16,313 nucleotides of DNA from Maricaulis sp965657935 (GTDB taxonomy: Bacteria; Pseudomonadota; Alphaproteobacteria; Caulobacterales; Maricaulaceae): NCBI GenBank assembly GCA_965657935.1, contig CBFHQE010000064.1:1-16313 (forward strand). The letters are read 5' to 3'. The position numbers and the translations under genes were made by a program. How positions within the stretch are numbered: position 1 is the first letter of the stretch; the number at the start of each line of letters is the position of its first letter. The notes under the pieces are model-generated. The model was not told the DNA's origin, did not search any database, and was given only the letters and a program-made list of their open reading frames with translations. This document shows positions 14,729 through 16,313 of the stretch, one piece after another.

Positions 14729-14798
14729 CGCGAATCTCCTGCGATATCAAATCAGCCACTTGGCCCGGTGATACCCGGACGCGGCAAAAGGTTCAATG
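14729..14798 (-). other. 70-base spacer between cox11 and ctaE
   Basis: This is the largest gap inside the cox part of the unit. It contains the ctaE ribosome-binding site (AGGAG) and no open frame worth calling. I see no clear terminator, and it may hold a secondary promoter, but no convincing one is visible. Confidence 0.3.
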
Positions 14799-15365
14799 CT
14801 AAGGCGCGGCGTCACTGCTAGAGGACGCAGCACCATCGGTTTCAAAAAAGGTGTAAGAGAGGGTGAAAGCGCTGACATCGTCCATGCGGCGCTCCTCGTC
14901 GATCAGCGGATCGACAAAGAACAGCACCGGCATGTCCATGCTTTCGCCCGGCGCCAGCGTCTGTTCGGTAAAACAGAAACACTGGATCTTGGAAAAATAC
15001 GGCGCGGCCTTGTAGGGCGCGACATTATACGAGGCGACACCGGTGACCGGCTGGTCCGACGTGTTGGTGGCGCGATAATACGCCAGGCCACTTTCACCGA
15101 CCTGCACCGTCAGCGATCGTTGCAATGGCTCAAAGGTCCACGGCATGTCGCGCTCGGTATTGGCGTCGAAATAGATGGTGACTTCGCGATCCAGGATTTC
15201 GCCAGCCTCACCGACCGCGACTTGCGTCGTTCCACCATATCCGGTCACCCGGCAGAACAGGTCATACAGCGGCACCGCAGCAAAGGCGGCACCCACCATG
15301 GTCACGGCCCCAAAGGCCGCCATCAGGGCTACGCGGATGTTTTTGTCTTGCGGAAGGCGGATCAT
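14799..15365 (-). CDS. ctaG: Cytochrome c oxidase copper-delivery protein CtaG/Cox11
   Basis: Inner-membrane copper chaperone needed to form the Cu-B site in oxidase subunit I. The 188-aa protein has a short cytoplasmic start, one membrane helix (about 12-31) and a periplasmic immunoglobulin-like domain. The copper motif Cys-Phe-Cys-Phe places the ligands at Cys129 and Cys131. The third conserved cysteine, Cys38, lies just after the helix in Leu-Phe-Cys-Arg-Val-Thr-Gly. Met-Pro-Val-Leu-Phe-Phe-Val-Asp-Pro near 145-153 is also typical. The serine-rich C-terminal tail is not conserved. The ATG at 15365 overlaps the stop of the upstream membrane protein gene as ATGA, and the ribosome-binding site is weak. 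Translational coupling is therefore likely. Confidence 0.97.
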   Translation of the reverse strand: MIRLPQDKNIRVALMAAFGAVTMVGAAFAAVPLYDLFCRVTGYGGTTQVAVGEAGEILDREVTIYFDANTERDMPWTFEPLQRSLTVQVGESGLAYYRATNTSDQPVTGVASYNVAPYKAAPYFSKIQCFCFTEQTLAPGESMDMPVLFFVDPLIDEERRMDDVSAFTLSYTFFETDGAASSSSDAAP

Positions 15366-16313
15366 AGACTCAGCAGCAGATACACGAGGGAATTGAGGCC
15401 CATAAACAGGACTCCGGCCAACAATACAAGAGCGGCATAGCGGCGCAGCCTGCGTGCTGTTGCCGCATCATATGTCTGAACCGTTCCGCCCATCATTTTC
15501 CTGACCATGGCTTCAAGGAATACGATGAAGAATAGGGCGATAGCGATCAGCTGGAAGAGCGCGATGTGTTCGTTCATCGCCTGCACGACAAAGTAATCCA
15601 GGTCCAACTGACTGGCCGGCTGGGCCCGCAAGTCTCCGCCCTGCATGTAACGCCAGATCGAGGTTACATCCCTACCCATCCCGAAGAAGGCCAGCGTCAG
15701 CGGTCCGACGAGTGCAGCGCCCAGATGCAGGGTCGCCAGCACGCGATTGAAACGAACCCGCCACATCCGATCAAACCAGAAATACCAGCTGACCATGACT
15801 GCGGTGCCCAGCACGGCATGAGATTCGCTCCCGTATACGACCGAGAAGCCCTGCTCGCTCAGCAGTATAGCGGTCAGATTTTTTACAGCCTGAATCAGGC
15901 CCGGCAGGACAAGAATTGCGATGAAACAGATTTCCCACCAGGCAGCGAGACTGGGGCGCACCGCCTTCAAACGCGACAGAACGCGGAACTTAAGGACCGT
16001 CGGCCAGCAGACCGCGAACAACGCCAACAGATCGCAAAGAAGGTAGGCATGGCCGGAGAAGCCGATCCCGCTATAGAGAACAACATCTCCCAGCCAACGA
16101 ATAAGTATGACGAGCAAAATCGCCGCTGCGCTCACTACCAGGCCTCGGCGTATGGTCGGCCCGGCCTCTGTCAGCCAGAAAGACGCAATACCCTGCAAAA
16201 ACAGGATCAGAAGCGGCTCAAAAGCCCGGTGATCGACCAGTCGTCGCAATCCTGCGAAAAGCGGGGCGACGTCCACGCTGATTGAACCCGACTGAGCCAG
16301 CAGGGTCAGGCCA
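15362..16313 (-). CDS. Heme-copper oxidase subunit I-like membrane protein, possibly degenerate (5' end outside window)
   Basis: The frame is open from the window edge to a TGA at 15362-15364, so the gene is cut at its 5' end. A GTG at 16276 has no ribosome-binding site and is not trusted as the start. Residues below are counted from that GTG. About eight membrane segments are visible (near 22-38, 44-60, 75-95, 113-139, 151-168, 178-200, 236-256 and 279-302). From memory, the order and several anchor residues follow CcoN/NorB/COX1 helices VI-XII: Trp-Leu-Gly at 61-63, Trp-Pro-Thr at 91-93, Tyr-Phe-Trp-Phe near 165-168, Phe-Asn-x3-Leu-x2-Leu-His at 176-184, and Ile-Trp-Arg at 207-209. The His-His copper pair appears replaced by Val65-Val66, and the His-x-His heme motif by Ser-Glu-Ser at 150-152. 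Homology is my inference. The operon position suggests a role in oxidase biogenesis or as an accessory subunit. Confidence 0.6.
   Translation of the reverse strand, partial: GLTLLAQSGSISVDVAPLFAGLRRLVDHRAFEPLLILFLQGIASFWLTEAGPTIRRGLVVSAAAILLVILIRWLGDVVLYSGIGFSGHAYLLCDLLALFAVCWPTVLKFRVLSRLKAVRPSLAAWWEICFIAILVLPGLIQAVKNLTAILLSEQGFSVVYGSESHAVLGTAVMVSWYFWFDRMWRVRFNRVLATLHLGAALVGPLTLAFFGMGRDVTSIWRYMQGGDLRAQPASQLDLDYFVVQAMNEHIALFQLIAIALFFIVFLEAMVRKMMGGTVQTYDAATARRLRRYAALVLLAGVLFMGLNSLVYLLLSL

Noticed and set aside
13934..14821. A 295-codon open frame on + opposite ctaE and cox11
   Set aside because: It is antisense to two clearly conserved genes, has a hydrophilic composition with no recognisable motif, and arises from the GC-rich codon pattern of the real strand.
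15566..16285. A 239-codon open frame on + opposite the subunit I-like gene
   Set aside because: Low-complexity, charge-rich translation with no ribosome-binding site. The minus-strand reading shows coherent membrane helices and couples to cox11.
1..16313. Mobile elements, CRISPR arrays, tRNA or rRNA genes
   Set aside because: No transposase or integrase motifs, repeat arrays, or tRNA/rRNA-like segments were seen on either strand.

Overview
This is a GC-rich, gene-dense stretch of bacterial chromosome, most likely from a marine or stalked-type alphaproteobacterium (Caulobacterales/Hyphomonadales-like). The evidence is an aa3 cytochrome oxidase cluster in alphaproteobacterial order (cox11, subunit III, DUF983, SURF1), an ispH-rnhA neighbourhood, a multi-domain GAF/PAS hybrid kinase, frequent GTG/TTG starts and many 4-base gene overlaps. 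Lineage is inferred from gene content only. No mobile element, tRNA, rRNA or CRISPR array was seen.

Layout. Bases 2-163 are the 3' end of a TPR-containing gene on +, converging with a lipoprotein-argS unit on - (2505 to 173). From a divergent intergenic region at 2506-2627, the + strand carries ispH, a DUF1801 gene and rnhA as an overlapping operon. It converges stop-to-stop on a 1128-residue hybrid histidine kinase on - (7822-4436). A bidirectional terminator hairpin (7915-7947) separates the kinase from a small secreted TonB-C-domain protein (8308-7967). An operator-like palindrome lies upstream of that gene. Next is a - strand operon: peroxiredoxin, SPFH/stomatin protein, NfeD. A second divergent region (10382-10479) drives yqgE on +, which converges stop-to-stop with the last gene of the long - strand unit.

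That unit runs from the right edge: heme-copper-oxidase-subunit-I-like membrane protein (cut by the window), cox11, ctaE, DUF983, SURF1, a RimJ-like acetyltransferase and an EAL phosphodiesterase. Cox11 (Cu-B insertion), SURF1 (heme a site maturation) and CtaE are the assembly/structural half of an aa3 cytochrome c oxidase. The last two genes link a protein acetyltransferase and cyclic-di-GMP turnover to its 3' end.

The most interesting object is the membrane protein at the right edge. By eye it follows the helix pattern of the CcoN/NorB/COX1 superfamily, but the positions expected to hold metal- and heme-ligating histidines appear substituted. It may be a degenerate oxidase-subunit paralogue recruited into the assembly operon.
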